From Ferrigenium straubiae (lineage in GTDB: Bacteria > Pseudomonadota > Gammaproteobacteria > Burkholderiales > Gallionellaceae), in NCBI GenBank assembly GCA_019449655.1, contig JAHQXD010000001.1, positions 686,950 through 750,949 of the forward strand: a stretch of DNA of 64,000 nucleotides. The letters are read 5' to 3'. The position numbers and the translations under genes were made by a program. Within the stretch, counting starts at the first letter, position 1. Each line of letters begins with the position of its first letter. Positions 54,542 through 64,000 of this stretch are shown here, piece after piece. The notes under the pieces were generated by a model that worked only from the letters and a program-made list of their open reading frames with translations, was not told the origin of the DNA and did no database searches.

Positions 54542-55921
54542 CTAACCTGCGATAAGGCGATAAATATCGTTATAAATGGCAAAGACCATCAGCATGCCGA
54601 GCAGCGCGATACCGATTTTCTGACCGATTTCCCAAGCCCCTTCGGAAACCGGCCCCCCCTTAATCAATTCGGCGACATAATACAGCAAGTGCCCCCCATC
54701 CAATAAGGGGATAGGCAGCAAATTCAGCACCCCGAGGCTTATGCTGATCAAGGCCAGAAAACCGAGGTAGGCCGCCATGCCCATTTCTGCTGACTGGCCG
54801 GCATAGTCGGCGATGGTGATCGGGCCGCTAATGTTCTTCATCGACACCTCGCCCAGCACCATCTTGCCCATCATTTTCAGGTTGATGATGGTAGTTTCCC
54901 ATGTCTTGCGCAGGGACCGTTCGAATGCCTCCAACGGGCCGTAGCTTACCTCGGTGAGCAGCGCCTGCCATGCCGCCTTATCCACCTGCGGCGCCGCGCC
55001 GATTTTGCCCACCATCTTGCCGGATTCGGCAACGGCCTGGGGCACCACCGTTATGCCCATGATTTTTTCGCCGCGCCCAATTTCGAACTGTACTGTCTTG
55101 CCGGGATACATGCGCACCACTTCCACCACCTCGTTCCAGCGCCGCATCGCAACGCCATTGGCCTGCAGGATATGATCCCCCTCCTGCAGGCCGGCGCGTT
55201 GTGCCACGCTGTTTTCTGCAACCTTGCCGATAACCGGCAGGATGGGCGGCCGGTAGGGGTGCAGCCCGAGCTTGTCGAGAAACTCGCCGTCCAGGTCCTT
55301 CGCTTCCAGGCTGCTGATATCCAGCAGGTGAAACATCCTTGCGCCACTGGCATCCTGCGCCTCGATTCTCACTTCGCCGTTCTGTGCCGCCTGCCCCGGG
55401 TCCTGCCGAAGGGTCAGCTCCAGCAGCATCCAGCGCAACTCCTCCCAGTTCGGAATTGCCTTGCCGTTGATGCCGAGGATGGTTTCACCCTCATGCAACT
55501 GCGCGATGGCAGCCGGAGAACCCGGTGGCACCTCGCCCACCATCGGCTTCAGTCCCGGCACGCCATAAACGAACATCGCCCAGTACAGCACGATGGCCAG
55601 CAGGATATTCGACAGCGGGCCGGCGGCGACGATCGCCATGCGCCGCAATACCGGCTGACGGTTGAACGCATAGGGCAGGTCTTCCGGGGCGACTTCGCCC
55701 TCGCGCTCGTCCACCATCTTGACGTAACCGCCCAGTGGAATCGCGGAGATCACCCACTCGGTATCGCGGCCCGCGAAACGCCTGCTGTAAATCACCTTGC
55801 CGAAGCCGACCGAGAAGCGCAGCACCTTCACCCCGCAGCGGCGCGCCACCCAGAAATGCCCGAACTCGTGGAACACCACCAACAGCGCGATCGCACCGAC
55901 GAACGCGAACAGGGTAATCAT
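54542..55921 (-). CDS. rseP: RseP-type site-2 protease with PDZ domains
   Basis: A 459-residue inner-membrane metalloprotease. [20 protein letters not shown] gives the HExxH zinc site in the first transmembrane helix. Two PDZ domains occupy about 100-310 ([20 protein letters not shown] and [20 protein letters not shown]). [20 protein letters not shown] holds the third ligand. RseP cuts RseA to release sigma-E under envelope stress. Its start overlaps the dxr stop (ATGA). Confidence 0.95.
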   Translation of the reverse strand: MITLFAFVGAIALLVVFHEFGHFWVARRCGVKVLRFSVGFGKVIYSRRFAGRDTEWVISAIPLGGYVKMVDEREGEVAPEDLPYAFNRQPVLRRMAIVAAGPLSNILLAIVLYWAMFVYGVPGLKPMVGEVPPGSPAAIAQLHEGETILGINGKAIPNWEELRWMLLELTLRQDPGQAAQNGEVRIEAQDASGARMFHLLDISSLEAKDLDGEFLDKLGLHPYRPPILPVIGKVAENSVAQRAGLQEGDHILQANGVAMRRWNEVVEVVRMYPGKTVQFEIGRGEKIMGITVVPQAVAESGKMVGKIGAAPQVDKAAWQALLTEVSYGPLEAFERSLRKTWETTIINLKMMGKMVLGEVSMKNISGPITIADYAGQSAEMGMAAYLGFLALISISLGVLNLLPIPLLDGGHLLYYVAELIKGGPVSEGAWEIGQKIGIALLGMLMVFAIYNDIYRLIAG

Positions 55922-57093
55922 GCTGTCCCGATTTGCCGTTGCGCGGCCCGGCGCGCTTCGGCATCCGCGCCCAGCACGTCGTCGATGCTGCCGACGTTGC
56001 CGGCCGGCAGCGCGTCCAGCACTGCCTCGATGACACGCGGGATAGCCAGGAAGGAAATCCGCTTATCGAGGAAGGCTGCCACCGCCACCTCGTTCGCGGC
56101 ATTCAGCATCGCCGGGGCGGTGCCGCCCACTCGCAATGCCTGATAGGCCAATGCCAGGCAGGGGAAACGTCCGAAGTCGGGTGCCTCGAAATTCATCGTC
56201 GCGACCTTGAACAGGTCGAGCGGCGCCACACCGGAATCGATGCGCTCCGGCCAGGCGAGGCCATATGCGATCGGCGTGCGCATGTCCGGATTGCCGAGTT
56301 GCGCCAGCACCGAACCGTCCACATATTCGACCAGCGAATGAACCACGCTCTGCGGATGCACCACCACCTGGATGTCGTCGGCACCTGCGTTGAACAGCCA
56401 GTGCGCCTCGATGACCTCCAGCCCCTTGTTCATCATGCTTGCCGAATCGACCGAAATCTTCTTGCCCATGCTCCAGTTCGGATGCGCGCATGCCTGCTCC
56501 GGCGTGACATGCTGCAAATCGTTGAGCGGCGTGTTGCGGAACGGCCCGCCGGAAGCGGTGAGCAGGATGCGGCGCACGCCGTTGCGCGCCAGGTTGCCGT
56601 CATAGCCGCCCGGCAGCGCCTGGAAGATCGCGTTGTGCTCGCTGTCAATGGGCAACAGCGCCGAGCCGCTGGCGCGCACCGCATCCATGAACACGTTGCC
56701 CGCCATCACAAGCGTTTCCTTGTTCGCCAGCAGGATTTTCTTGCCGGCATGCGCCGCTGCCAGCGTCGGGCGCAAGCCTGCCGCACCGACGATCGCCGCC
56801 ATCACCGTGTCGGTTTCCGGCAACACGCAGACCTGCTCCAGTGCCGCTGTGCCGCTCAACACCTCGATAGCCAGCCCCGCTTCGCGCACACGCTCGCGCA
56901 ACCCTGTGGCGGCATCCTCATCCAGCATGACCGCATAGCGCGGTTTGAACTGCACGCATTGCCGGAACAACAAGTCGGCCTGACAGTTGGCAGTCAGCGC
57001 AACGACCCGGAATCGATCCGGATGGCGCGCTACCACGTCCAGTGTGCTGGTGCCGATGCTGCCGGTGGAACCAAGAATGACCAGATTTTGCAT
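55918..57093 (-). CDS. dxr: 1-deoxy-D-xylulose-5-phosphate reductoisomerase
   Basis: A 391-residue enzyme of the MEP isoprenoid pathway making MEP with [25 protein letters not shown] is the NADPH-binding motif. [35 protein letters not shown] and [20 protein letters not shown] are the metal and substrate motifs. It sits between cdsA and rseP, the regular order. The final residues before the stop, [10 protein letters not shown], overlap the rseP start. Confidence 0.96.
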   Translation of the reverse strand: MQNLVILGSTGSIGTSTLDVVARHPDRFRVVALTANCQADLLFRQCVQFKPRYAVMLDEDAATGLRERVREAGLAIEVLSGTAALEQVCVLPETDTVMAAIVGAAGLRPTLAAAHAGKKILLANKETLVMAGNVFMDAVRASGSALLPIDSEHNAIFQALPGGYDGNLARNGVRRILLTASGGPFRNTPLNDLQHVTPEQACAHPNWSMGKKISVDSASMMNKGLEVIEAHWLFNAGADDIQVVVHPQSVVHSLVEYVDGSVLAQLGNPDMRTPIAYGLAWPERIDSGVAPLDLFKVATMNFEAPDFGRFPCLALAYQALRVGGTAPAMLNAANEVAVAAFLDKRISFLAIPRVIEAVLDALPAGNVGSIDDVLGADAEARRAAQRQIGTA

Positions 57094-57131
57094 TATCGAA
57101 ATAGTGAAAAGTGAAACCCTCTAAGCGACCT

Positions 57132-57249
57132 AAAATTGCTGTGGAGGGATGGATGCAAGGCGCACGGAACGCAGCAACCGGAATGTACATAAAGTACATG
57201 AGGATTGCGAGTACCGCGCAACGCCGCAGACGCCCTTCACAGCAATTTT
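57132..57249. repeat. 118-bp MITE-like inverted repeat after cdsA
   Basis: AAAATTGCTGTGGAGGG (57132-57148) and its near complement CCCTTCACAGCAATTTT (57233-57249) are 17-bp terminal inverted repeats with one mismatch, enclosing smaller palindromes such as GTACATAAAGTAC. The right arm overlaps the cdsA stop codon. No ORF inside is credible. It resembles a small non-autonomous element or an extended transcriptional hairpin between cdsA and dxr. Confidence 0.55.
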
Positions 57250-58079
57250 TAGCCCAGTTTCTGCAACAGCATCGCCATCGCGGCAAGCGGCAGCGTCGAG
57301 GTCAGTGCATCGATACGGTCCAGCAAGCCGCCGTGCCCCGGCAGCAACGCGCCGCTGTCCTTGACGCCTGCCTGGCGCTTGACTGCCGATTCGAACAAAT
57401 CGCCGATCACCGCGAGCCCCGTCCACCACCAGGCGGCCAGCAGCAGGATCGGCTGCACTTCGCGATGCTCAAAATAGGGGCTGAAGCCCCATACCAGCAC
57501 CACATAGGCCGATACGCCCAGCAACGCACCCGCCACGCCTTCCCAGGTCTTGCCGGGGCTGATGCTGGGCGCAAGTTTGTTTTTGCCGAATCTGCGTCCG
57601 GTAAAATAGGCCGCGATGTCCGCCACCCACACCAAGCCCATCACGAACAGCAAAATCCAGGGACTCGGAACCGTTTCACGCAAGTCCAGCATCGCCCAAC
57701 CGGTCGGAACCAGCACCGCCCATCCGGTCAGCGCCATGAGCAGCGGTTGTCTGACTTTCCAGCCTGCCATCAGCCAGGCCGGCACGATGATCAGCCACAG
57801 CAGGGCCGCTACGGCATAGATTGTGAGGTGGAGATAAAGCCGTTGCGCTTCGGCAGCGCCGGCATCCACCCACAACAGCCCCAGCATCAGCAGCAGGGTC
57901 AGTCCCCAGTAGACTTTTGCCTGCCTGCCGCTCAAGCCGGACAGGCGCGACCACTCGACGATTCCCTGCATGACCATCGCCACGATCAGCACCGCCCATG
58001 CGAATGGCGGCAGCGCGAACAACGCCCCCAGCAGCAATGCCAGCAAAATGACGGCGGTGATCACGCGGGATTTAAGCAT
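57249..58079 (-). CDS. cdsA: Phosphatidate cytidylyltransferase
   Basis: A 276-residue multi-pass inner-membrane enzyme making CDP-diacylglycerol. [20 protein letters not shown] begins a run of hydrophobic segments. [20 protein letters not shown] and [20 protein letters not shown], then [11 protein letters not shown], are the CDP-alcohol signature (S-x8-K-R-x3-KD-x5-GHGG-x2-DR-x-D). The start at 58079 has AGGGAAAAG upstream and overlaps uppS by 8 bp. The stop overlaps a repeat. Confidence 0.95.
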   Translation of the reverse strand: MLKSRVITAVILLALLLGALFALPPFAWAVLIVAMVMQGIVEWSRLSGLSGRQAKVYWGLTLLLMLGLLWVDAGAAEAQRLYLHLTIYAVAALLWLIIVPAWLMAGWKVRQPLLMALTGWAVLVPTGWAMLDLRETVPSPWILLFVMGLVWVADIAAYFTGRRFGKNKLAPSISPGKTWEGVAGALLGVSAYVVLVWGFSPYFEHREVQPILLLAAWWWTGLAVIGDLFESAVKRQAGVKDSGALLPGHGGLLDRIDALTSTLPLAAMAMLLQKLG

Positions 58080-58842
58080 CCGCTTTTCCCTGCCAGCCCT
58101 GCAACTGTTCGCTGGTGCGGCCAAAACGCCGCTCGCGCTTCCGGTACGAGGCGATTGCCGCCTCCAGCTCATTGCGCCCGAACGCCGGCCACAACACATC
58201 GGTGAAGTACAGCTCGGCATAAGCCAGCTGCCAGAGCATAAAATTGCTGATGCGTTGCTCGCCGCCGGTGCGGATGAACAGGTCCGGCTCGGGCGCGTCG
58301 CTCATCGAGAGATAGGGAGACATATCCTCTTCCGTGAAACCTTGCGCGAGTTGCGGATGTTCCCTGAGCATGGCCTGCACCGCCTGCATCATGTCCCAGC
58401 GCCCACCGTAATTGGCGGCGATGGTCAGGGTCAGGCCGTTGTTGTTGGCGGTGAGTTGCTCGGCATGCTGCATGGCCTGTTTGAGTTTGTCGTCGAAGCG
58501 GCTGCGGTCGCCGATGATTTTCAGGCGGATGTTGTTTTCGTGCAGATTGGCGACCTCACGCTCCAGCATCTTCAGAAACAGCGACATCAAGAAGGAAACC
58601 TCGTCGGCGGGACGCCGCCAGTTTTCACTGCTGAACGCGAACACTGTCAGGTACTCCACGCCCAGTTCGCGGCAGGTGCGCACCACCTCGCGCAGCGCTT
58701 CCACACCGCGCTGATGCCCCATCACGCGCGGCAAAAAACGCTGTTTGGCCCAGCGCCCGTTGCCGTCCATGATGATGGCGATATGGCGCGGGACGGCAGG
58801 GACGTCGGGGATGATGCGGGTGGAACTCTGGAATAGCGCCAT
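58072..58842 (-). CDS. uppS: Undecaprenyl diphosphate synthase
   Basis: A 256-residue cis-prenyltransferase providing the C55 carrier lipid for peptidoglycan and O-antigen. [20 protein letters not shown] has the catalytic Asp (MDGNGRWA). [20 protein letters not shown] and [20 protein letters not shown], then LAYAELYF, are the substrate motifs. It is followed directly by cdsA and preceded by a hairpin-bearing 90-bp gap after frr. Confidence 0.96.
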   Translation of the reverse strand: MALFQSSTRIIPDVPAVPRHIAIIMDGNGRWAKQRFLPRVMGHQRGVEALREVVRTCRELGVEYLTVFAFSSENWRRPADEVSFLMSLFLKMLEREVANLHENNIRLKIIGDRSRFDDKLKQAMQHAEQLTANNNGLTLTIAANYGGRWDMMQAVQAMLREHPQLAQGFTEEDMSPYLSMSDAPEPDLFIRTGGEQRISNFMLWQLAYAELYFTDVLWPAFGRNELEAAIASYRKRERRFGRTSEQLQGWQGKADA

Positions 58843-58854
58843 TTTAGGATGGAA

Positions 58855-58921
58855 GATCGAGGATTGAGGATAGGGACTGAAGATTCGAGGCGTGGCGTCT
58901 GGTTTCCCTCAATCCTCGATC
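58855..58921. repeat. Perfect 15-bp inverted repeat between frr and uppS
   Basis: GATCGAGGATTGAGG (58855-58869) and CCTCAATCCTCGATC (58907-58921) are exact complements around a 37-base loop. The arms contain internal repeats of GAGGAT. There is no T run on the minus strand, so it may be a mobile repeat or a weak terminator that separates the translation genes from the lipid genes. Confidence 0.5.
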
Positions 58922-58932
58922 CTCAATCCTTA

Positions 58933-59490
58933 TCAGATCGCCATCAGGTCGGTTTCCTTGACTGCCAGCGCCTTGTCGATTTCGGCGACGTAGCGGTCGG
59001 TCAGTTTCTGTATATCGTCCTGCATGCGGCGCTCTTCGTCTTCGGCAATTTCTTTCTTCTTGAGCGCATCCTTGAGGTGGTTGTTGGCATCGCGGCGGAT
59101 GTTACGCACCGCGATCTTGGTATTCTCGCCTTCGGACTTGATCACCTTGATCAGGTCGCGGCGACGTTCTTCGGTCAGCATCGGCATCGGCACGCGGATC
59201 AGTTCGCCCTGGCTCGCCGGATTCAAGCCGAGATCGGAGTCGCGGATCGCGCGCTCCACCGGGCCAACCATGTTCTTTTCCCAAGGCTGCACGCCGATGG
59301 TACGAGCATCGACCAGCGTGACGTTGGCGATCTGGTTGATCGGCGTCGGATTGCCGTAGTAATCGACCATCACGTGATCCAGCAAACCGGTATGCGCGCG
59401 CCCGGTGCGCACCTTGCCCAGATCCGCCTTCAGTGCCTCCAGCGACTTCTGCATTTTCTGTTCAGTCGTTTTTCTGATCTCTGCAATCAC
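58933..59490 (-). CDS. frr: Ribosome recycling factor
   Basis: A 185-residue RRF of standard length. [20 protein letters not shown] and [20 protein letters not shown] are characteristic, and the charged helices [20 protein letters not shown] form the long arm. It splits post-termination ribosomes with EF-G. GGAGG precedes the ATG. It follows pyrH by 14 bp. Confidence 0.97.
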   Translation of the reverse strand: MIAEIRKTTEQKMQKSLEALKADLGKVRTGRAHTGLLDHVMVDYYGNPTPINQIANVTLVDARTIGVQPWEKNMVGPVERAIRDSDLGLNPASQGELIRVPMPMLTEERRRDLIKVIKSEGENTKIAVRNIRRDANNHLKDALKKKEIAEDEERRMQDDIQKLTDRYVAEIDKALAVKETDLMAI

Positions 59491-59504
59491 AGCTGCCTCC
59501 TGAA

Positions 59505-60221
59505 TTAATCGACGCGCACGAGCGTCCCTTCACCCTCGCCCATCACCACGCGCTTCAATGCGCCTGCCTTGAAGATGCTGAATACGATGATCGGCAGCTT
59601 CTGGTCGCGGCACAGCGTCAGCGCCGTCGCATCCATCACCTTGAGATTCTTGCCGATTGCCTCGTCGAAACTCAGGCTCCGGTAACGTACCGCATCGGGT
59701 TCTTTCTTGGGGTCGGCGGTATAGATGCCGTCCACCTTGGTGGCCTTGATCACCACGTCGGCGGACATTTCCACACCGCGCAACGCGGCGGCGGTATCGG
59801 TGGTAAAGAACGGGCTGCCGATACCGGCCGCGAAAATCACCACCTTGCCGTCTTCCAGATAGCGCAGCGCCTTGCCGCGGATGAACGGTTCGGCGACCTG
59901 CTCCAGGCTCAGCGCAGACTGCACGCGGCAATCCAGCCCGGCGCGCTTCATCGCGTCCTGCAGCGCCATCGCGTTCATCACCGTGGCCAGCATGCCCATG
60001 TAATCGGCTGTCGCGCGATCCATCCCCGCGGCGGCCGGAGCCACGCCGCGGAAGATGTTGCCGCCGCCGATCACAATCGCCACTTCCACGCCCAGCCCGG
60101 CCACTTCCGCAATCTCGGCCACGATGCGCTCGATCACCTCGCGGTTGATGCCGTAGCTGTCGTCGCCCATCAGGGCTTCGCCGGACAACTTGAGGAGAAT
60201 GCGTTTATAGGCCGGCTTCAT
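59505..60221 (-). CDS. pyrH: Uridylate kinase
   Basis: A 238-residue UMP kinase of the amino-acid-kinase fold, starting [20 protein letters not shown] with the phosphate-binding Lys and Gly, and [20 protein letters not shown], the glycine-rich loop. [20 protein letters not shown] is also typical. It makes UDP for nucleotide and envelope precursors. Located 5 bp after tsf, the standard order. Confidence 0.96.
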   Translation of the reverse strand: MKPAYKRILLKLSGEALMGDDSYGINREVIERIVAEIAEVAGLGVEVAIVIGGGNIFRGVAPAAAGMDRATADYMGMLATVMNAMALQDAMKRAGLDCRVQSALSLEQVAEPFIRGKALRYLEDGKVVIFAAGIGSPFFTTDTAAALRGVEMSADVVIKATKVDGIYTADPKKEPDAVRYRSLSFDEAIGKNLKVMDATALTLCRDQKLPIIVFSIFKAGALKRVVMGEGEGTLVRVD

Positions 60222-60226
60222 GGCGC

Positions 60227-61126
60227 TTAACTCTTGGCGGCAGCCGCTGCGGCGGCCACTTCAGCCGCGTAGTCCTCGACCTTCTTCTCGATGCCCTCGC
60301 CGACCACGAACATCTGGAACGCGGTCACCGATGCGCCCTTGCCTTTCAGCAATTGCTCAATGGTCTGCTTGCCATCTTCCGCCTTGACGAACACCTGGCC
60401 CAGCAGCGTCACTTCCTTTAGGAATTTCTGCACCGTGCCCTCGGCGATCTTCTCCAGCATCGCTTCCGGCTTGCCGGATTCCTTGGCCTTCTCGATGGCG
60501 ATGCGGCGTTCCGTGGCGATATCCTCCGGGTTCACACCGGAAGCGTCGATCGACTTCGGCTTGCTCGCCGCGATGTGCATACAGAGGTCGCGCCCCAGCG
60601 CTTCGTCGCCGCCGGTGAAATTCAGCAGCACGCCGATCTTGCTGCCGTGCAGGTAGCTGGACAGCTTGCCGGTGGTGGTCGCATAACGCTCGAAGCGGCG
60701 TACGGTAATGTTCTCGCCGAGCTTCATCACCAGCGCCTTGCGGGTCTCTTCCACACTACCGGAGCCGTTGGCGATCGCCATGCCGGACAAGGCCTCGATA
60801 TCGGCAGGATTATTCTTCGCCACCGTCTCGGCGACGTTCTTCGCGAATGCCTTGAAGTCGTCGTTCTTGGCTACGAAGTCGGTTTCGCAGTTCACTTCTG
60901 CCACGGAGCCGGTCTTGCCGTCCGCCGCGATGAAGGTGCTGACCATGCCTTCGGCAGTCACGCGCGATGCGGCCTTGCTCGCCTTCGCACCGCTCTTGAT
61001 ACGCAATTGCTCTTCCGCAACCTTGAAATCGCCGTTGGATTCAACCAGTGCCTTTTTGCATTCCATCATGCCGAGGCCGGTCGCCTCGCGCAGTTCCTTG
61101 ACCATGCCTGCAGTAATTTCCGCCAT
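60227..61126 (-). CDS. tsf: Elongation factor Ts
   Basis: A 299-residue EF-Ts, the nucleotide exchange factor for EF-Tu. [20 protein letters not shown] and [20 protein letters not shown] are the N-terminal UBA-like domain. [20 protein letters not shown] is the conserved core that contacts EF-Tu. The ATG at 61126 is the family start; ATG at 61129 and TTG at 61132 lie just before it, with GGAG upstream. Preceded by an intrinsic terminator that tunes read-through from rpsB. Confidence 0.96.
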   Translation of the reverse strand: MAEITAGMVKELREATGLGMMECKKALVESNGDFKVAEEQLRIKSGAKASKAASRVTAEGMVSTFIAADGKTGSVAEVNCETDFVAKNDDFKAFAKNVAETVAKNNPADIEALSGMAIANGSGSVEETRKALVMKLGENITVRRFERYATTTGKLSSYLHGSKIGVLLNFTGGDEALGRDLCMHIAASKPKSIDASGVNPEDIATERRIAIEKAKESGKPEAMLEKIAEGTVQKFLKEVTLLGQVFVKAEDGKQTIEQLLKGKGASVTAFQMFVVGEGIEKKVEDYAAEVAAAAAAAKS

Positions 61127-61151
61127 CATCAAACTCCATAAAAAAAACTTA

Positions 61152-61176
61152 TAAAAAAAGGGGCTTGCGCCCCTTT
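61152..61176 (-). terminator. Intrinsic terminator/attenuator between rpsB and tsf
   Basis: AAAGGGGC and GCCCCTTT (61157-61176) form a perfect 8-bp stem with a TTGC loop, followed on the minus strand by a run of seven T. It lies between rpsB and tsf, so tsf and pyrH would depend on read-through. Confidence 0.75.
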
Positions 61177-61215
61177 ATGCGCCTGATTGAAACCCGGGGC
61201 GCGCCTTGTTGAAAC

Positions 61216-61947
61216 TCAGGCGGCTTGTTCTTCGGTTCCGGCAACCTGCTCGACCAGTTCGTTCAGGGCTTGCGCACGGCCTTCCAGCACCGCGTCGGCG
61301 ATGCCGCGCGCGTACAGGCGGATCGCCTGCGTCGAGTCGTCGTTGCCGGGAATGACGTAGTCCACGCCGAGCGGGGAGTTATTGGTATCGACGATGCCGA
61401 TCACCGGGATGCCAAGCTTCTGTGCTTCGACGATGGCACCCTTCTGGTAGCCCACGTCGATCACGAACAGAGCTGCCGGCAGGCCGTTCATGTCCTTGAT
61501 GCCGCCCAGGCTGCGGTTCAATTTTTCCAGTTCGCGCTTCATCATCAGCGCTTCTTTCTTGGATAGCTTCTCGGATGCGCCATCGGCCGTCATCGCCTCC
61601 AGTTCGCGCAGGCGCTTGATGGATTGCTGCACGGTCTTGTGGTTGGTCAGCATGCCGCCCAGCCAGCGATAGTTGACGAACGGCGAATCCGCACGCACCG
61701 CCTCTTCCTGGATGATGTCGCGCGCCTGGCGCTTGGTCGCCACAAACAGGATGGTGCCCTTCTTCGCCGACAGCTTGCGCACGAAGTTTTCCGCCTCGGC
61801 GAACATCGTGACGGTTTTTTCCAGGTTGATGATATGGATCTTGTTGCGATGACCGAAGATGTACGGTGCCATCTTGGGATTCCAGAAACGGGTTTGATGG
61901 CCGAAATGAACACCGGCCTCCAGCATTTGACGCATAGTTACAGCCAT
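61216..61947 (-). CDS. rpsB: 30S ribosomal protein S2
   Basis: A 243-residue S2. [20 protein letters not shown] and [20 protein letters not shown] are the classic N-terminus, and [20 protein letters not shown] a conserved internal block. The C-terminus [11 protein letters not shown] is variable. It is the first gene of the long envelope/translation block. The leader of about 100 nt between its promoter and start may carry the S2 autoregulatory element. Confidence 0.97.
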   Translation of the reverse strand: MAVTMRQMLEAGVHFGHQTRFWNPKMAPYIFGHRNKIHIINLEKTVTMFAEAENFVRKLSAKKGTILFVATKRQARDIIQEEAVRADSPFVNYRWLGGMLTNHKTVQQSIKRLRELEAMTADGASEKLSKKEALMMKRELEKLNRSLGGIKDMNGLPAALFVIDVGYQKGAIVEAQKLGIPVIGIVDTNNSPLGVDYVIPGNDDSTQAIRLYARGIADAVLEGRAQALNELVEQVAGTEEQAA

Positions 61948-62058
61948 GATTACTCCAATCGTAAGGGTTATAAACTACCACTCGCCAGCCTGACCCATAT
62001 GGGCACCCCAACTTGCGCGAGCGGGAAATTTGCTCCGGCCTATTCCGAAGCGGCGCGC

Positions 62059-62088
62059 ATTCTAGCACTAATGCGCCGGTTCACTCAA
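62059..62088 (-). promoter_or_regulatory. Promoter of rpsB
   Basis: TTGAGT (62088-62083), an 18-nt spacer and TAGAAT (62064-62059) on the minus strand are close to the sigma-70 consensus. The start point would be near 62051, about 104 nt upstream of the rpsB ATG, leaving a structured leader (TGCCCATATGGGTCA stem). Confidence 0.65.
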
Positions 62089-62168
62089 CTTTCTCCGGCT
62101 TGCAGATTCCACTAAAGGTTACCGGAGCCAAGCCGATAAAACACTCCAGCAAATTGAAAAACAATCTG

Positions 62169-63284
62169 ATGAAGATCGAAAGCTCAACTATCGGCCTCGC
62201 CAGCCAGCATACAAACTCAAGACAGGTCACGGTCGAAGAATCGTTGCGCGCCTGGGTCGGCCCGCAACGCCCCGATTTTGAAGGCCATGCCGCGCAAAAC
62301 CGGTCTACCCCGCGGTTGACCGTGGCGACGATCTCCGATGCCGCCCGACAGGCGGCTGCCCAAGCTGTTGCCATCGCCAATCCTGCCGCAAACACGCAGT
62401 CCTCCGCCGATGCCCAGGCCACCGCCGAAGCGGAAGGTGCAAGCGATCATGCCGGCAATGACCCGAAGATGCAGCTCCTCATCAACCTGATCGAGTCGCT
62501 GACCGGGCAAAAAGTCAGGTTGTTCAATCCGAATGAATTGAAGCCGGGCGATGCCGCGCAAGCGCACTCGCAAAAAACGGCCGAAGCTGCGCAATCGGCT
62601 CAAGACCTGCGCCAGGGCTGGGGAGTGGAATATGACCGGCACGAGACAGTTCGCGAATCCGAACGGACCGCCTTCGCCGCCGAAGGCGTCATCAGGACCT
62701 CCGACGGCAAGGATATCCGGTTCCAGCTCTCGCTGGAGATGAAGCGCGATTTCTTCAGGGAAAACAACGTATCCGTGCGCGAAGGCGACGGCGTGAGGAA
62801 AGACCCGCTGGTTGTCAATTTCAGCGGCAGCGCCGCGCAACTGACCGATACGAAATTCGGCTTCGACCTCGACAGCGACGGCAAGGCCGAGAAAATGTCC
62901 TTTGTCGGCGGCGGAAGCGGCTTCCTGGCACTGGACAGGAACGGCAACGGCATCATCGACAACGGTTCCGAGCTGTTCGGCACGCAAAGCGGCAACGGCT
63001 TTGCCGACCTGTCCGCCTATGATGGCGACAAAAACAACTGGATCGACGAGAACGATGCCGTGTACTCAAGACTGCTGGTATGGAGCAAGGATGCCGCCGG
63101 CAAAGACATTCTGAGCACCTTGGCGCAACGCAACGTCGGTGCGCTCTACCTCGGCAACATCGCCACGCCGTTCGATCTGAAAAATTCTTCAAACGACCTG
63201 CAGGGGCAGGTGCGCGGCAGCGGCATCTATTTGCGCGAGGACGGCAGCGCAGGGGCGCTGCAGCAGATAGACCTGATCGTCTAG
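62169..63284 (+). CDS. Calcium-binding-repeat protein (EF-hand/dockerin-like)
   Basis: A 371-residue protein. After an Ala/Gln-rich N-terminal half with no signal peptide, three calcium-loop-like segments follow: DLDSDGKAEKMSF, DRNGNGIIDNGSELFG and DGDKNNWIDENDAVY. The block GFDLDSDGKAEKMSFVGGGS followed by GFLALDRNGNGIIDNG is common in the C-terminal parts of RTX-type and VCBS-like proteins. It has no RTX nonapeptides here, so the product may be a secretion-associated or cytoplasmic calcium sensor. The ATG at 62169 was picked as the best family-like start without a strong ribosome site. It diverges from rpsB and faces the pseudopilin genes. Confidence 0.6.
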   Translation: MKIESSTIGLASQHTNSRQVTVEESLRAWVGPQRPDFEGHAAQNRSTPRLTVATISDAARQAAAQAVAIANPAANTQSSADAQATAEAEGASDHAGNDPKMQLLINLIESLTGQKVRLFNPNELKPGDAAQAHSQKTAEAAQSAQDLRQGWGVEYDRHETVRESERTAFAAEGVIRTSDGKDIRFQLSLEMKRDFFRENNVSVREGDGVRKDPLVVNFSGSAAQLTDTKFGFDLDSDGKAEKMSFVGGGSGFLALDRNGNGIIDNGSELFGTQSGNGFADLSAYDGDKNNWIDENDAVYSRLLVWSKDAAGKDILSTLAQRNVGALYLGNIATPFDLKNSSNDLQGQVRGSGIYLREDGSAGALQQIDLIV

Positions 63285-63322
63285 AAGCTGCCCTCAAAAC
63301 TTCTGCGGAGGGCGTCTGCGGG

Positions 63323-63859
63323 TCAGTGCTGCGATGGAGTAGCGGGCTGCTGGCTTTGGGCGTGCACGAACACCCAGTCCGCATATTTCGTCTTGCCTTC
63401 GAAATTTTTGTCGGCGAGGCTGAAGTTGCTTTTTTTTACCGGCTCTTCCTCGGACAGGCTGCGCACCCCGTAAATCTCTCCGCCCGGCCCCTTGATCAAG
63501 CCCCACTTCCCGCTGCCGCCGACGGGGTCGCGGTAAATCTTGCGCAGGTAGCGCTGCGTCGACGGATAGCGCGGATCCCCGAGCAGGTCCTCAAGATTCG
63601 CCGGGTAGCGCTGTTCCTGCGCCGGCGTATGCTCGTAATACTCGGTGATGGCTTGCCGGAACTGGTTTCCGACGAACAGCAGCTCCTGCTCCCTGTCGCG
63701 CTTCTGCGCGATATGCCACACCTCCCCGGATGCGGCCAGCATCACTCCCATGATGGCAACGACAACCAGCAGGCCGAAATAGGTAAACCCGCGCTCCCGG
63801 CCATGTCGCCTAAGGCGCATCCTCCCTCCCACGCTATTTTTGTCCGGGACAAGCCGCAT
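63323..63859 (-). CDS. Type II secretion/type IV pseudopilin
   Basis: A 178-residue pseudopilin. ERGFTYFGLLVVVAIMGVML is the prepilin signature: a basic leader, Gly at the cleavage site, Phe at mature position 1 and a hydrophobic helix. In place of the usual Glu5 it has GFTYFGLL, so the fifth residue is not acidic, which is seen in some minor pseudopilins. The body KRDREQELLFVGNQFRQAIT, EYYEHTPAQEQRYPANLEDL and DPRYPSTQRYLRKIYRDPVG resembles GspG-like structures. The start at 63859 has AGGGA 7 nt upstream and overlaps the previous gene in TGATG; ATG at 63820 is an alternative. Confidence 0.8.
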   Translation of the reverse strand: MRLVPDKNSVGGRMRLRRHGRERGFTYFGLLVVVAIMGVMLAASGEVWHIAQKRDREQELLFVGNQFRQAITEYYEHTPAQEQRYPANLEDLLGDPRYPSTQRYLRKIYRDPVGGSGKWGLIKGPGGEIYGVRSLSEEEPVKKSNFSLADKNFEGKTKYADWVFVHAQSQQPATPSQH

Positions 63860-64000
63860 CACCAGTCCCTGTACGCGGAACCGTCCCGCGCGCTTCCGGG
63901 CGCACCGCTTTTTATGTCGAAGACTCCGCCTTTTTCCGGGGTATCGGGCGGGACGATGAGCCACGTCGCGGAATTTCCGGTGATGGGATCGGAAGGCAGG
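63859..64000 (-). CDS. Type II secretion/type IV pseudopilin, C-terminal part (cut by window)
   Basis: The last 46 codons of a gene running off the right edge read LPSDPITGNSATWLIVPPDT, PEKGGVFDIKSGAPGSARDG, SAYRDW and then stop. The DP-x-T-G, WxxV and final DGSAYRDW pattern is the typical C-terminus of GspG/PulG-like major pseudopilins and related minor pilins. Its stop overlaps the start of the next pseudopilin gene (TGATG), so the two are cotranslated as part of a secretion or pilus operon. Confidence 0.7.
   Translation of the reverse strand, partial: LPSDPITGNSATWLIVPPDTPEKGGVFDIKSGAPGSARDGSAYRDW

Overview
The window looks like a chromosome segment of a chemolithoautotrophic-type betaproteobacterium, probably order Nitrosomonadales (Gallionella/Sideroxydans-like). 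This is inferred from gene order and gene content: the rpsB-tsf-pyrH-frr-uppS-cdsA-dxr-rseP-bamA-skp-lpxD-fabZ-lpxA-lpxB-rnhB block, the PHP-yciO-M50-trpS-scpA-scpB block, ratA/rnfH divergent from smpB, monomeric NADP isocitrate dehydrogenase, and dispersed REP-like palindromes. No rRNA or complete marker gene is available to fix the species. Host genes are GC-rich with many long antisense shadow ORFs. The first 21.4 kb is visibly poorer in GC and is accessory DNA. Layout: (1) 1-1900 is the edge of another mobile or integrated element. It has an IS256-like end, four 20-bp iterons, an AlpA-like regulator and an unknown zinc-ribbon-like gene, and it ends in the 3' half of a tRNA-Val(CAC) gene. 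(2) 1926-21438 is a Tn7-like transposon of about 19.5 kb. Its two ends share a 17-bp inverted core (GAAGTATAACTTTGCCG) and TGTC/GACA tips. Its transposition operon is tnsAB (a natural TnsA-TnsB fusion), tnsC and tniQ, overlapped by ATGA junctions. (3) The transposon carries two defence-type cargos. On the tniQ side is a four-gene ubiquitin-like conjugation operon (Ubl, E2-like, JAB protease, E1-like) of the Bil/BUB kind. On the tnsAB side is a Wadjet operon (jetA-jetB-jetC-jetD) with a fifth translationally coupled unknown gene, a divergent WYL-domain regulator, a DUF3800-like gene and a metallophosphoesterase. (4) From 21.6 kb the host chromosome resumes. It has a conserved unknown protein, a cytochrome c, a PstS-like binding protein, and then a co-directional six-gene carbon cluster: aclB-like, aclA-like, acn, icd, sucC, sucD. 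These genes interconvert citrate, acetyl-CoA plus oxaloacetate, isocitrate, 2-oxoglutarate and succinyl-CoA, so they form a large part of a reductive (or bidirectional) TCA route. The aclA-like product is much longer than classical AclA. (5) 36-44 kb holds scpB/scpA, trpS, a site-2-protease-like peptidase, yciO, an RNase AM-like PHP protein, rnfH, ratA, smpB and msrA. A single integron-type gene cassette with a textbook 66-bp attC site lies between smpB and msrA, with no integrase in view. (6) 44-62 kb holds a GH13 glucan-active enzyme, a CopD-like membrane protein, and the cell-envelope/translation block with a clear rpsB promoter and an rpsB-tsf attenuator-like terminator. (7) The right edge holds a calcium-binding-repeat protein and two type II/IV pseudopilin genes, the last one cut by the window. 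The most notable things are the Tn7-like element pairing a ubiquitin-like system with Wadjet next to a broken tRNA-Val, the citrate-cleaving TCA cluster, and the isolated integron cassette.
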